DNA from: Dicaeum eximium
Taxonomy: Eukaryota; Chordata; Aves; Passeriformes; Dicaeidae
Length of the DNA: 64,000 bases
NCBI GenBank assembly: GCA_013396995.1
Contig: VWZP01010576.1
Coordinates: 434,001-498,000 of the forward strand
Direction of reading: 5' to 3'
Part shown: positions 37,195 to 48,900 of the stretch, one piece after another
How the letters are laid out: each line of letters starts with the position of its first letter
Position numbering within the stretch: position 1 is the stretch's first letter
Translations under genes and position numbers: made by a program
The notes under the pieces: model-generated
What the model was told of the DNA's origin: nothing
Databases searched by the model: none
What the model saw: only the letters and a program-made list of their open reading frames with translations

Positions 37195-37285
37195 AGGATT
37201 TGGTTTGAGGTTTCTTTTAGGGTGGTTTGGTTTTGTTTTGGTTTGGGGGTTTGGGTTCTTTTTGGGTTTTGTTTTGTTTTTTTAA
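37195..37285 (+). repeat. G/T-rich low-complexity tract
   Basis: GGTTT and GGGTTT units run almost without A or C from about 37200 to 37280. G runs are at 37220-37222, 37245-37249, 37253-37255 and 37264-37266, so a G-quadruplex with one long loop is conceivable on the plus strand. It is not a telomeric array because the units are irregular. Confidence 0.7.
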
Positions 37286-38324
37286 TACAAGCACAGCAAG
37301 ATTTTGAAAACTTGAGGTTAAGGCAAATCAAAGAGTGTGAATCAACTGATAACCAGCTGTCAGCTGAAACACCAGAAATTGGATAAATCACTAACAAGTG
37401 ATAATTAGTGGTCCTAGAAGCATAGCTCTACCTCAGCACCAGGCTGCCCCAGGAAACCAGGAATGCCCAGGACTGCACTGGCTCACCAACCCAGAGTGGG
37501 CTCCCAGCCCTGGTCCAAAGGAAAAGCCCCACAACCACCTTACTCTGCACAGTTTTGTCCATGCTGGAGTCACAAACTCAGCAGTTCCTGACTCACAGCA
37601 GGTGCAGTGTGACCTGCCCTGACGCCAACAGGACGAAGGCAGAACTGGCTGTTCATACACTTTATGTGTCACAGCTTCCATCCAACTTCAATTTACACTC
37701 CCTGTATTTAGGAGAAGATGCAGCACAACTACTCCAACACATAGCAGGCTACTCAACTACATAAACACCAGAACAGGTTTTGGCAGCAACCTCCTGTCAG
37801 CACTTTGCTGCAGGAGCTCCTGTGGTGCCACATGTGTGCTGTGTGGGCTCAGCCCAAGCAGAGCAGCATTTTGTGTCTCCTGCAGCCCTGGCACTGTGGG
37901 CACACAGCAGAGCTCCCACATCCCATCCACAGGAGCCACTGCAGACAGGAGAGCTGCTGCCCCAGCTGAACACAACGCTCTGTTACCCTGTGCTTGCAGA
38001 AGAGGGACTGCAGTGAAATTATGTTTGCTTTGCCTTGAAGGTTCATGAGCAGGCCTGTGACCACAATGCAATTTAAAACATCAAAAAATCAATGTCCTTT
38101 GCCTGGTGACTCCTGGTCTTCCCTTGGGAGCAATAGCCTAAGGAAAGAAAGGCACTGACAAACTGCCTCACTGCCCCAGTGCCACTCTCAGTGAAACGTT
38201 TCTGGTGGCTTACATGGTGTCAGACCCAGTGCCAAGGAAATAACTCCTCTTTTGAAACCACATTGCTTAAGAATGGCTGACACAGTGCAACATAAAGAGA
38301 CAAAAAGAAACTAGAATTTGGGGT
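37286..38324. other. Noncoding, partly GC-richer DNA
   Basis: No gene is visible. Sequence from 37430 to 38060 is richer in GC and in CAGC and TGCC words than the surroundings. Several overlapping frames of 70-104 codons occur on both strands, which is what random GC-rich sequence gives. Confidence 0.55.
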
Positions 38325-38597
38325 TATTTATATATATGTATGCATACATATATAAATATAGTATATATTGTATTACTATATTATTATTATATTTATATCT
38401 ATTACTATATATTATATATAATATATAGATATAAATATATTTATATTATACTATTATATTTATATATATTATTTATATATTTATATATGTATTAGATATA
38501 TTATTATATATACATATTTATATATACAATATATAAATATGTATATATATACATATTTATATATTGTATATATAAATATGTATATATATACATATAG
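38325..38597. repeat. AT island (TA-rich microsatellite complex)
   Basis: About 273 bases consist almost entirely of A and T, in TATA, TATTA and AAATATA units with rare G or C. The island contains perfect palindromes of 24 bp (38331-38354), 24 bp (38405-38428) and 84 bp (38505-38588). Such DNA is prone to cruciform formation, replication slippage and assembly error. Confidence 0.95.
38505..38588. repeat. Perfect 84-bp AT-rich palindrome
   Basis: The arms 38505-38546 and 38547-38588 are exact reverse complements with no spacer, checked base by base, and pairing stops at 38504/38589. Each arm also contains an internal inverted repeat (CATATTTATATA with its complement), so alternative smaller hairpins are possible. 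It resembles the palindromic AT-rich repeats known at vertebrate rearrangement sites. Confidence 0.92.
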
Positions 38598-39633
38598 TTC
38601 TCATGTACACACTACAGATGTGTACCTTCCTTCCAGATTAGTTTAAGTTAGACTTTAATACAAAGATCATCTCTGTTTAGGACACCATTTGAACTCATAG
38701 CTCTACACTTCAGCAAAAGTCCCCGATGACTTTAAAAATAAGAAAAATAAAAATAAAATTTAAAGTTCATCTTTAGCCAGCAAGAACACAATGCTGAAAC
38801 TTCCTCTTCAACAAAGGAAAGGAAGGAAACATGAATAAAGAATGAAAATAAGTCAGTACCATCTATTTGCATTTTTCTGTGAAGGTCACCAGAGAAGACA
38901 GTGCTTCCTACAACTTCTCCTGGCAGAGAGAGCTGATCTCTGTGGGCTCTGCAGTCCCCAAGAATATCTCACCAAATTCAGGCACTCTGAGCTACAGCAG
39001 TGCTGTGACATGCAAGCTTACCCACTGCTAAACTCTGCCAACAAATTGCTCATTTCTGACAGATGTTTCTGAATAAAGCCTCAAGGATCATTCCACCTCA
39101 ACAGTCTCAAGAGCCAGCCCAGTAACTCCAAGAGCCAGAAATTTGCCAGGAACAAATAAAAAACCTAATTAGATCAACAGACAAAACTTGGATCAAGATT
39201 AGAGGATCTGACATGACAATGGGATTAAACTATTTACAAGACATAACAAGGTTTGGCTATTTATCATTTCACAACCAATTTTTGCAGTACAAGAAGCAGT
39301 GACAAATCAGCATGAAAAATGCAGATATGAGAATATCCTTGTTTCAGTTTAGTGTATGCTCCCTACTGATGCCAATCACAGTCTATTCTTTAAGAAAAAC
39401 CACAGCAACAGCAAAAGGAAGTAAGAACTGGAGGCACAGTAATGGAAATAAAAAAAAACAAATCCTTACAGCCAGGAGCTGGTAGTTTCAGGCATACAAA
39501 AGTGAAAAAAAGTAAATAAATTGTTGCAAAAATAACAGTTCGGAGCTATGTGGAAAAATTAATGCATATAAACATTAATTAGTAAAAAGCTGGATAGACT
39601 TTGCAATGGCAGTGTCATTTCTGTCTTCTCCAC
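38598..39633. other. Noncoding unique-looking DNA
   Basis: I see no gene. A 76-codon frame ending near 39072 follows a weak acceptor-like site but matches nothing that I know. Confidence 0.55.
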
Positions 39634-39705
39634 CTTGTCATTCTCTGACCCAAGAAGCCTAAGAGATTAGAATACAAGGGTGTTTACAGTTTATCACTAA
39701 CAAAT
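39634..39705. repeat. Dispersed repeat, copy 1
   Basis: This segment matches 40768-40833 in the same orientation, with shared words including CAAGAAGCC, AAGAGATTA, ACAAGGGT and TTTACAGTTTA. There are a few substitutions and one 5-6 base gap. Flanks do not match. It is either a small local duplication or a fragment of an unrecognised interspersed repeat. Confidence 0.8.
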
Positions 39706-40767
39706 GAATTATAAGAGTACTTAGAAAATGAGGCTGAAAACCAAAAAATCCCCTTTGTTGCTTGCCCCCCTTTGACAGATTGCCTGTGGGACTGAAGAGG
39801 GCTGACCAAGACGAAGGAATCTCAATTTTATGTCAAACCAGAAGACAGCAATGACAACAGAGGTCAACAGCACACACTGTTTGGATGAAATAAGTTCCAT
39901 TCCCTACCAGCTGGTAGCCTCCCCACAGCTCCCAGGGGATGCATTTCTTCAGCTACTGACAGGTCACAAGAGGTCTAGGAGAGATTTAGGCCAATGAGGA
40001 ACTGAGCCTGGACCTCAGCAGTGCTTTTGTCCCGTTTCTGTTCCAATTCTCCACACCTTCACCTTCTGCTCCCACATCTGGGAAGCCAGAGTTGGAACCA
40101 CTGTTCAATGCTCCTCCAGTGGAAAAGAGGTCTTTGTACAAGGTTTCCTTCTCACTCAGCTACTTCAGTCTGCCTGGAAGAAGCTCATTTTCTCCCAAAC
40201 ATTCTTTCCTTGCTCCTCTCCTTGCTCTCTGGAGCAGAGACACAGACAGGCTTCACACACAGCAATGCAGCCTGGTCCCATCCCAGTGCAAACTCAATGC
40301 AGCTTTAATAATCACCAGCTTATTTCTCCTCCTAGCATCAGCCATGAAGGCCTGGTCAGATACAACAACTTGGCTTTAAAGAAAGGAAATTAATTGATAG
40401 GCACTGGAGAAGAATTTTACAAGTACTGACATTTGGAGCTATACCTCTACAACACCAGCAAGGAAAAAAAAAGCCACCTCACCTGTGGCTCCTCACACTC
40501 TGCCTACTAAGTGTGTTTTGCTTTCTATTTTAATGGCAAACTTAAGTTTAGAGCAGCCTTTTGATCAAAATGCAGACAACATCTGGCACAGTGGAAGTCT
40601 CAGCTCACCTCTGGAGGGGCCACTCAATATCAGCAGGTTAAAATCCTTCACTAGCACAAGGTATCCCACACCAGGGGCCTTTCCCACTCCCAGGCTGTGC
40701 CCATCCCAGCAGTGAAGCAGGGCTTACTTGTGCAAACAATCCTGGAGCAGGCAGGAATCTCAGCACA
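39706..40767. other. Noncoding DNA between the two repeat copies
   Basis: No gene is visible. Sequence near 40020-40320 is pyrimidine-rich with overlapping frames of up to 95 codons and no recognisable domain. Confidence 0.5.
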
Positions 40768-40833
40768 CTTATCATTCCCTGACTCAAGAAGCCCAAGAGA
40801 TTACAAGGGTATTTACAGTTTACCACTAACAAA
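40768..40833. repeat. Dispersed repeat, copy 2
   Basis: This is the second copy of the 39634-39705 segment, 1,134 bases further on and in direct orientation. It lacks about six bases (near GATTAGAATAC in copy 1) and ends at the same CACTAACAAA word. Confidence 0.8.
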
Positions 40834-43800
40834 GCTGTGACACCAAGCAAAGCAATTAAGTAATGATACAGCATAAAAGAGAAACATTTCTCCATTATAA
40901 ACATGTCCTACATGGAAACACCTGTAATAGGAAGAAAAAACTTTCACAGCAGAAGAAACTCCAACCTTGAGCATCTGAATTTAAGAGCTTATTTCAGGGC
41001 AATAGAACATCAGCTGATGTCAGTGAATGTGGGGGAGTGCTCCAGCCCAAGATGCAGCTGTCCAACAGTTTATATTTTAGCACAGCAGCCAGGCAGAGAA
41101 GGGTTGGGCTGCAGCTAATACAAGTGGAACAGCAATGAAAGAGAGAAAAAAGCTGGTGTTTTCCCCTCAAACTTCTTCATCACATCCTGAACTTTAATTG
41201 AAATTAGTAGCATATTTAAAGGTTAACATCAGTTTTGGTCTGCGCTGAGAGAACTAAAAGCATAGATTGCAGCAGCAATACTTATTCCTAAATACATTGC
41301 TTAAGCCTTTCATACATGTTTCAAAAATAATTGCTCTTTGTCAAATTAAGTACAGCTTCTTGATACAATTAGCTTTTTACCTGGAGCTCTGGTAGTCCTG
41401 ATGTGAAAGGAATCTAGATATGCATCAGTTCTGCATTTAAGAAATAGATTAAAAAATAAATCCTTCTCTCAAGCTCATCTTCTGGTAAATCCTATTAACA
41501 AAAGATATTCTGTGATAATTCCAACAAGGCATGAGCATCCCTCCTTTCCTCTGTGACTTTTGATATTGCACATCATCATGCCAATGGAGTAGCATCCCTG
41601 CCAGGGCTAGAACCTATAAATGCCATATTTCTACAATATTTCTATTGTTTTTCACTAAATACTCAATTTTCTTCCTCTATTTTTTTTCCTAAAAGTAAAT
41701 ACACACATAAATGAAATGGACAGAAGATGGAAACCATGAGAGAGGAGCAGCATTTAAACAATAATAGTTTTTTTTTAAGAAATAGATGCTCTCCAAGCCC
41801 ATGGCAACAGCAACACTTCAACAGGACAACAGAAGAAACAAGGAGTTCTGTGAACAGCCAAGCTATGAAAAACCAGGGTTTCCTGTGCAGTAAGGTCCAA
41901 TTTCCTTTGTCAATGCATTAGAAGGAAGGTCTTTTCTCCCCTGTCTAGTTGCAGGAATCTGATAGTTTTAAGTCCCTTTTTGCCCCATTACATTTAGTGG
42001 AAGCTGGCTCATGTGGACCAAAATTGCCAGTGGGCAGGAAGAGCAGACAGACACCTACACCTACAGTCCTACACCACTGGCACAGCATCCTCATCTCCTC
42101 AGGAGAGCCAACAGAAAATCCTGCCACAGGAACTGAGCCAAGGATGGCCTGGGTGGCATTTTTCAGACACAAGTGGGCCATTTGCATGGTCCTGTGCAGA
42201 AGGAACACGCTGAGCACACACATGGTGCTGAGCCCAGGACCCCACAGACAGGCTCCAAATCAGATCCCCTGCAGTTCTGAGCTCTGCTTTCAGAGGCCTT
42301 CAGTGACTGCTTTGAGACCTTCAGTGTTGGAACTCTGCAATCCCATCTCACAGCTACTGTAGGAAGGGTAACACAGACCATTAGTACCTGTAAAATATTC
42401 CCCCATTCAAATATAAGCAGCTACAGTGGTAAACAACACTAAACCACACTAATACGTGTGGCTAATAAAAATTTCAACAGTTAAAACACATCAATTACAT
42501 CACAGCACCAAAGCTATGAACTTTAATTTCTTTCAGCTGCTGAAGAGACTATGACAAGCATCTTGCACCAATGCAGGTCTGGGGCTGCAGGCCCTTGTCT
42601 CTCTGCACCAGTCAGGAATGGCACCCATTGGCATCTTAGCTGCTTCTGATGCTTAACACACAAATGTCTTCATCATAAAAAATAAAGAAATCTTTTTTAG
42701 AGTCATTGTAACTCATGTGAGCAGAACCTGCTAAGAAAGGCTTCTCCAGTTAACAGCTTAAATATGACAATTTTAGCAGCCTCATATGTACCCAGCATGG
42801 TTCAATTTCCCCCATAGATGTTTTTCTGATCCTGGGTAGGCAAAGCACTCATTTGTCCTAATTCTGAACCAGTGCAAGCTAGTCTCCTTCAATCTCAATT
42901 AGCCAGTAGGAAATTTATTTAGAAAGCTGACAGGAACTATTTGGGGGATTAATGATCACTGATTTATGAATATTGAATAGCATTTCAATAATCCAAGCAG
43001 AGTGATCACTTGTAGATGAAGCCAGTTCTCCCAACCATTATAGTCTGTAGCAATCACTCAAAGGCAGTTAAATGATTCTGATTTATGACCTTAACCTACA
43101 GAGCCCAGTACATTTGCTCTATCAGTGTGTAAATTCTAAAAACGCAATTCCCTGCACCTCTAGAGAGCCAATTTAAGTCAACATTATGCATGAGCTGAGC
43201 ATGCTTGAATTCTCAGATCTCTTATTTCACTCATTAAATTTGCACTGAACATCTTGCAATTAAAATTTCATATAGATTTTTTTCTTATGATTGACATTTG
43301 GCCTTGGCAAAATGAGTTTAAATTTTGTTTCTTTAAAGATTTAGAAGGAGATAGATTGATCTAGACATTGTTTTCTGCAAGATGATGATGATGGAGCACT
43401 AAAGCTTTTATTAGCATTTTGAAAAGCCCCTCCTGCTGGAAGACTGTCTACCACTGGTAAGTGAAAGCAATTCAGCATCCACAGCCAGAGCTACAGCAAA
43501 TACAGCAGCCTCAAACATGTGGCTGCAGTCCATGTGACCCTTGCCTGGTTTTAGGCCAACATCCTTAACTGGGGTGGAAAAAATTGGGCCTTCCAGTACA
43601 GACCAATATGTGCTCATCTGCAATGGATAACAGCAGATCTAGTATGTAATTTTGAAAATAAGCCCAGGACAACTGGAAAGAGCAGAGAAGTATTAAAGTG
43701 ATTTCAAGTCCTGATCTGAAATTAACTGCTTGGATAGACTCAATGCCCAATTTGTGGTGCTAAAATCAGACAACTCATTTTATCTCATGTTCTGTCCCTC

Positions 43801-46800
43801 AAGCAAGGAGTTCAAAACCAGTTGTACCCTTCTGTGACCCTGTGCTTACAGACACCTGCAGGAGATAGACCACGCAGCAGGGAGTTCACAGTGTAGGGAA
43901 AACACAGTGGGAGGGAGGGAGAAGAATCATTTAAGCCTCAAAACACCAATGGCTAACAAGGACTGCAAGGTGAAGCACCCATGGACAGACTGCACACAGG
44001 ACAGCTCCAGGACAGGACAGGAAACACAAGATCTTTTTACAGAAAAGCAGCTCCTAGCACAATGACATACCAACTTCTTATAAGACTTGGATTATTAGGG
44101 TCATGCCAATAAATTATAGCCATGCATGTGCTGCACCAGACATGCATTTATTTTGTACCTTATGAAACAAATCAAGAGGAAAACATTTCAAAAACCTAAG
44201 AAGCTGACTAAAGGAAGCATCCCCTGTGTAGGAGAAACATGAATACACATTTGCAATAACCACTTAGACCCACTGGTTGTATATGGATAGAAACTGCATC
44301 AAAGATAACATTTTAAGTGCTCTTTCCCAACCTGCTGGCCAGATTTTTCTGTGTCAGTGCAGATACTCACACACACAGAGCTGGAGCAGGACCCCTGCTC
44401 ACAGGCTGAAGTGGTGAGAGAGGGCACCCTCCCTCACACATCACAGAGCTGCAGATTGCCATCCAAGCATAAGGAACAATGCCTAAAGCCTACATATCTA
44501 CCACTTCCAGTTTAACCAGTCTCCATTCCATCCAGCTGAGCACAGTTTGCCTATCAGCAAATTCTAACAAAGGAAATAAGCAAAAGTTTTTCTCACTAAG
44601 GGAAGAGATCAATGGTGTACCTATATTCCATTCTGTAGCTAAAAGAAAAATCCAGTGTACTGGCTGTGGAGAATATCAATCTTGCAGCAATGCCCATGGC
44701 ATATTTTACTGCAGAATAGTAAAGTCTTTACAGTCACAGCATAATTACACTAACACACTAGTATTTTAATATCATCTCTCTGAAATGAAATTTTGTTTCC
44801 ATATCCAGTCAATAATTCTGTCTCATCTCAGTGATGAATAGAGCTAAGTGGATAATTGTTATGAATAATTTATTCACTGCATTTCACCTTTCATCTCTCT
44901 TTGAACATTTTGTAAAATTCTGCAGGTATACATTACACAAAACTGTTCACTAATAACTCATGCTTACAGACCATGTGTTGACAGTTCACTGAAAATATTC
45001 AGACTGATTTGCCACTTGGTTACATTTAGGAGGTGTTGTAGCTGCTCCATCACTGGTCAAGCTCAGCTCAACCAAGCTGCATTCCCAGTTGTTCAGACAG
45101 CTACAATTCAAGTTCAGTCTCAGATATTTAAGCTTGCAATGTACATTATGCTTAATTTCTCCCACTTCAGTCTTTCAGCTGGAGTGACAACCACATCATC
45201 AAGCCATGACCCAGTGGAAATCGATTCAGAATAATTCACCTGTATTAGAATTAGGTAGGCAAGTGTCTGCAAACAGTCAGTGGGGTAAGAGGGGAAGAGG
45301 TACCAGAAGGGAAGGCAGGCCTGGAGCAGGGAATGGAGCATTCAGGATCTCAGGGCACTCCAGTGTTGAAATATTATGGGCTCTGACTCTTCAGTACCAT
45401 ACAAACCAAGAACACTCACACCATCTAAGCTGCATCTTGAGCATGGTCTGACTGCTGCCCTGGGGTCACCAGCTGAAATCAGCTGCAGTCACCAGCCCCA
45501 CTAAGAGTGGGGACAGTTGGTGGGCAGGTCCCTGACCTCCACAGCCCCTGGATTAGCAGCTGTGGTGCTGCAGAAGAGCAAAAGCTCCTCAGGAGTGATT
45601 AATGAGACTCCCCCTCACAAGGGAGAGAGCACAGATGGATACAGCACACCTTTAGAGACAGCCTGGCTAATCCTCCACAACTGGGCTGAGGGAGGAAGTT
45701 GTTATGATTTGGTGGGGAAGAGGCTTTTTAGGTTTATTTCTTTGATCCTACCACTTTTACTTGCTACTACATGGCTTTAGACACTCCATAGCTAATGTAA
45801 TTTGACAAAAAAAAAAGCATTGCATGAAGCTAAATTTAAAATACAGACTATGAATAAACAATTCAGTAAATGTTTCATCTGCCCATCAAAGTATGGTTAT
45901 ATAGAACCCACAATTCATTTTATATTGCTGAGTTGCTCTAGAAATAGCAGATAACTTCAGTAAACAGCTAATAGTTACATAATTTACAGAAACTGAAGTC
46001 CTCAGAATGATGATGCTCTATTTCTTACCTGTATTATAAAAACAGCAAGATTTACAGAACCGCAAAGAATAATTCTTTAGCTTCATGCACTTGTGTAATT
46101 ACCTTAAAAATTGAAATGTCATCAATGATACAATATGGTCATAAGTAATTAACCACCTAATTAGAATCTAGAAATCAAAAGTAATTCATGTTCAGACAAA
46201 ATTGTCCTTCACAGCTGGATTTCAGTAGTCCATGAACCGAAGCAATACTGAAATTGGAAGACATAAAGAGACACTGAACACTTTCTGGGGGAATGTGCAA
46301 TGCAAAGAAAAAGGAAGAGCAGGCTAGGACCCCCATGCTGATTAGTGTTCAGTTTAATCAATGCTGAGATGGCATCAGCAAGAGATGGCATTTGTCACTT
46401 TGCTGTGTTAGAACTAAGTCAGAAGGAGAGAGAGGAGAGAGACTGGGGACACAAGAGTTCCCCCAGTACTGGAAAAGTCTTTGCCTGTTCTGAACACATA
46501 CAATTAAAGCCATACAGCACTAAAATAACGTGGGGGGAGAAGAATGCTTGAAAATTTTCAAACATTAAGTTGAAGAAGTCATGTTTTTACAAAATACAGA
46601 ACTCTGTATTTGGTGAGGAAAAGCAGCAGCATCTCATTGCATGGCAAAGCATTCTGAGATTTAAAGATCACAAATTGCAGTCCATCAGGGAGAAATCAAA
46701 GCATTTTTAAGTCCTATCAAGCTTTCCAACAAAGCACTAACCACTGAAAGTTGTCATTCCATAGTCTCAATCTAAAGAACTAACAGAAGAGTTGTTACTG

Positions 46801-48577
46801 TCAGATTATGTGGATTCAGAGACAATGCTCTGCAGCAGGTTAAGACAAGTTATTGTGAAAAAACCAATTGAAAAATGTACAGTAGCATGACTCTGAGTTC
46901 AGGCAATGCAGTGAGCTCCCAGATTGAAGTCAAAGTGCTAGAGAATTATTACTGCCCAAATTTACATAAGCCTTTCATTAAGATTTGTCATCATGAATTC
47001 TAAACCTTAGATTAACAGAAGAACTATGTTTTAATTGCAGGGTATTACTCTGCACTTGACAAAGGCTCTGTGTGTGCATGTTGGATGGGAATCCCTGAAA
47101 ATGTGTGTGAGGCCAAACAGCTCCTCTGCAGACAAACCAAGGCTCCAGTCTGTCCTACAAAGACCCTGAGGCATTTTTGCTCCAGCTCATTAAGTTTGGC
47201 ACTTGCTTCCAGTTGGTTCCTAGAGAGCACACCTGAGTACTTGGTGGGTAACACTGATGCCACAGGTTTTTAACACCTGCACAGTGAGCTCCTGAAGAGG
47301 TGACTTCCTAAATTTTGCTAGAGGCCTCTCCTGATGGGCCATGCAGGGCCAGTGATGTGTTTTGACCTCCCAAACATGCAGAACTTCTCATAGAATATGA
47401 GCCACTGACAACCTCTTCTCCTTCAATCCTCTCCTCTTACGAAGCACTGGCAGATGACACACATCTGGTTTTTAGACATGCTACATATTTATTTAATGTC
47501 AAGTTTTTCCAGCATTCCAAACAGTCAATCTCATAATCTCTTCATCTCCCCTCCCCACCTGAAATAGTGAGAGTCACATTCTTCTTAACTTCTGAGATTT
47601 TATAGCAATTCCTACAGAACTGTTTTAATCTTTCAATACAAAATAGAACTGTCTGCTGTAACTACCCAGAATTATCTTTTGTATCCACTGACTACCAGAT
47701 TCAAGCAATCTGAAACTTTAGTGCACATCCTAAAAAACCAAGGTTTTGTCTCTCCAGGTGTGTTCATTCACAAACCATTTGGAGACAAGCAGAGAATATA
47801 GCATTAATCTCTGAAAATGTTCCACAGATTTGCTGCCTTGCCTTTCCCACCACCCAGCCACCAGCCCCAGACATTGGTGGCCGTGCCTTGGGTGCCAAAT
47901 GAGGCACTGCAGTGATTGCAGATTTCCTCCTGTTAGATCTGGATATTTCTCAAACTGTCAGACTACTTTGCTAAGTTTCTGTCTGCTCATTTTTAATCAC
48001 CACTATAATTTCAATCTTCTCCACCTACTGTGGACAATAAATTAAAAATATGAGCTGTATAATCAGGGGAAGTATTTATTATTATGGTTTTTTTCTGATT
48101 TGAAATGCCCATAGCTTGCCATGCTGATGTTCTTTGGCCAGTAAATAATGCCACCTGCTGAGCCAAGTATGTGCTCAGAATGAACATATACTCCTAGGTG
48201 ATTCACAGAGACCATTATTTTCCCTTCCAGTTCCACACTTTTCTTTTCCTTAAAATTTTCAGCGGCCCTATCTCATTTCTAGGAACAGAGAATGCACAGA
48301 CCACACACAGATCTGTACAACCACTATTGCACAAGCTAATTAATCCAGAATTTGTCCTCCCACCCAGCACATAACCAAGTATTAAATGAGTTACACTCCA
48401 CACAGATGGAAATCCAAAACTTGGTAAAACTCACTCTCTCTTCACACCCTCTCCTCCTTCTGCTGAACTATACCACACTCTTTGTAGAGCAGGAAAGAGG
48501 AGCACAGTACTTAATAAGAAGAACATGATATGAAAAGGGAAGCCAGGTGACTGTAGCTCATCTTTTTACCCCACCAT
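40834..48577. other. Noncoding unique-looking DNA
   Basis: No gene is visible. The block includes two AT-rich stretches with clustered TAATTA-like motifs (42885-43075 and 46085-46195). An acceptor-like TTAATTGCAG at 47031-47040 is followed by about 75 open codons to 47273, with a possible GTGGGT donor near 47244. I do not recognise the translation. Confidence 0.55.
46085..46195. promoter_or_regulatory. Candidate regulatory cluster with three TAATTA cores
   Basis: TAATTA cores lie at 46096-46101, 46146-46151 and within CTAATTAG at 46157-46164, with a further GTAATTC at 46181. Three full homeodomain cores within 70 bases of non-repetitive sequence is more than expected locally, although the base composition is AT-rich. 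Confidence 0.25.
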
Positions 48578-48900
48578 TATTTCACAGAGGAAGAGTCTCT
48601 GAGGCTGGAAGGCACCTCTGGAGGTCCCTCAGTCCAGTCCCCCTGCTCAAAGCCTGCAGCATGCTCAGTACTATGTCTTGATGGGTTTTGAGTATCTCCA
48701 AGGATGTCCCTTTCAGACAACCTCTTCCTCCAGTGTTTGATCACCCTCTTACAGTAAAACAGCTTTTTCTTACGATTAAGTTGAATTTCCTGTACTTCTG
48801 TTTGCACCCACTGAAGACCTATTTGTGAACCTTAATCAAACCTCTCTTTTTAAGTGACTTTTCTTTAAACTAAATATCCCAGGGGTCTTTCTCTGTACCA
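48578..48900 (-). mobile_element. CR1 LINE fragment, diverged
   Basis: It opens with GAGGCTGGAAGGCACCTCTG, the reversed CR1 3' motif. Blocks follow that match the remembered CR1 3' region on the opposite strand, ending near TCTTTCTCTGTACC. The octamer tail is eroded, so this copy is older than the one at 8494-8940. Confidence 0.85.
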
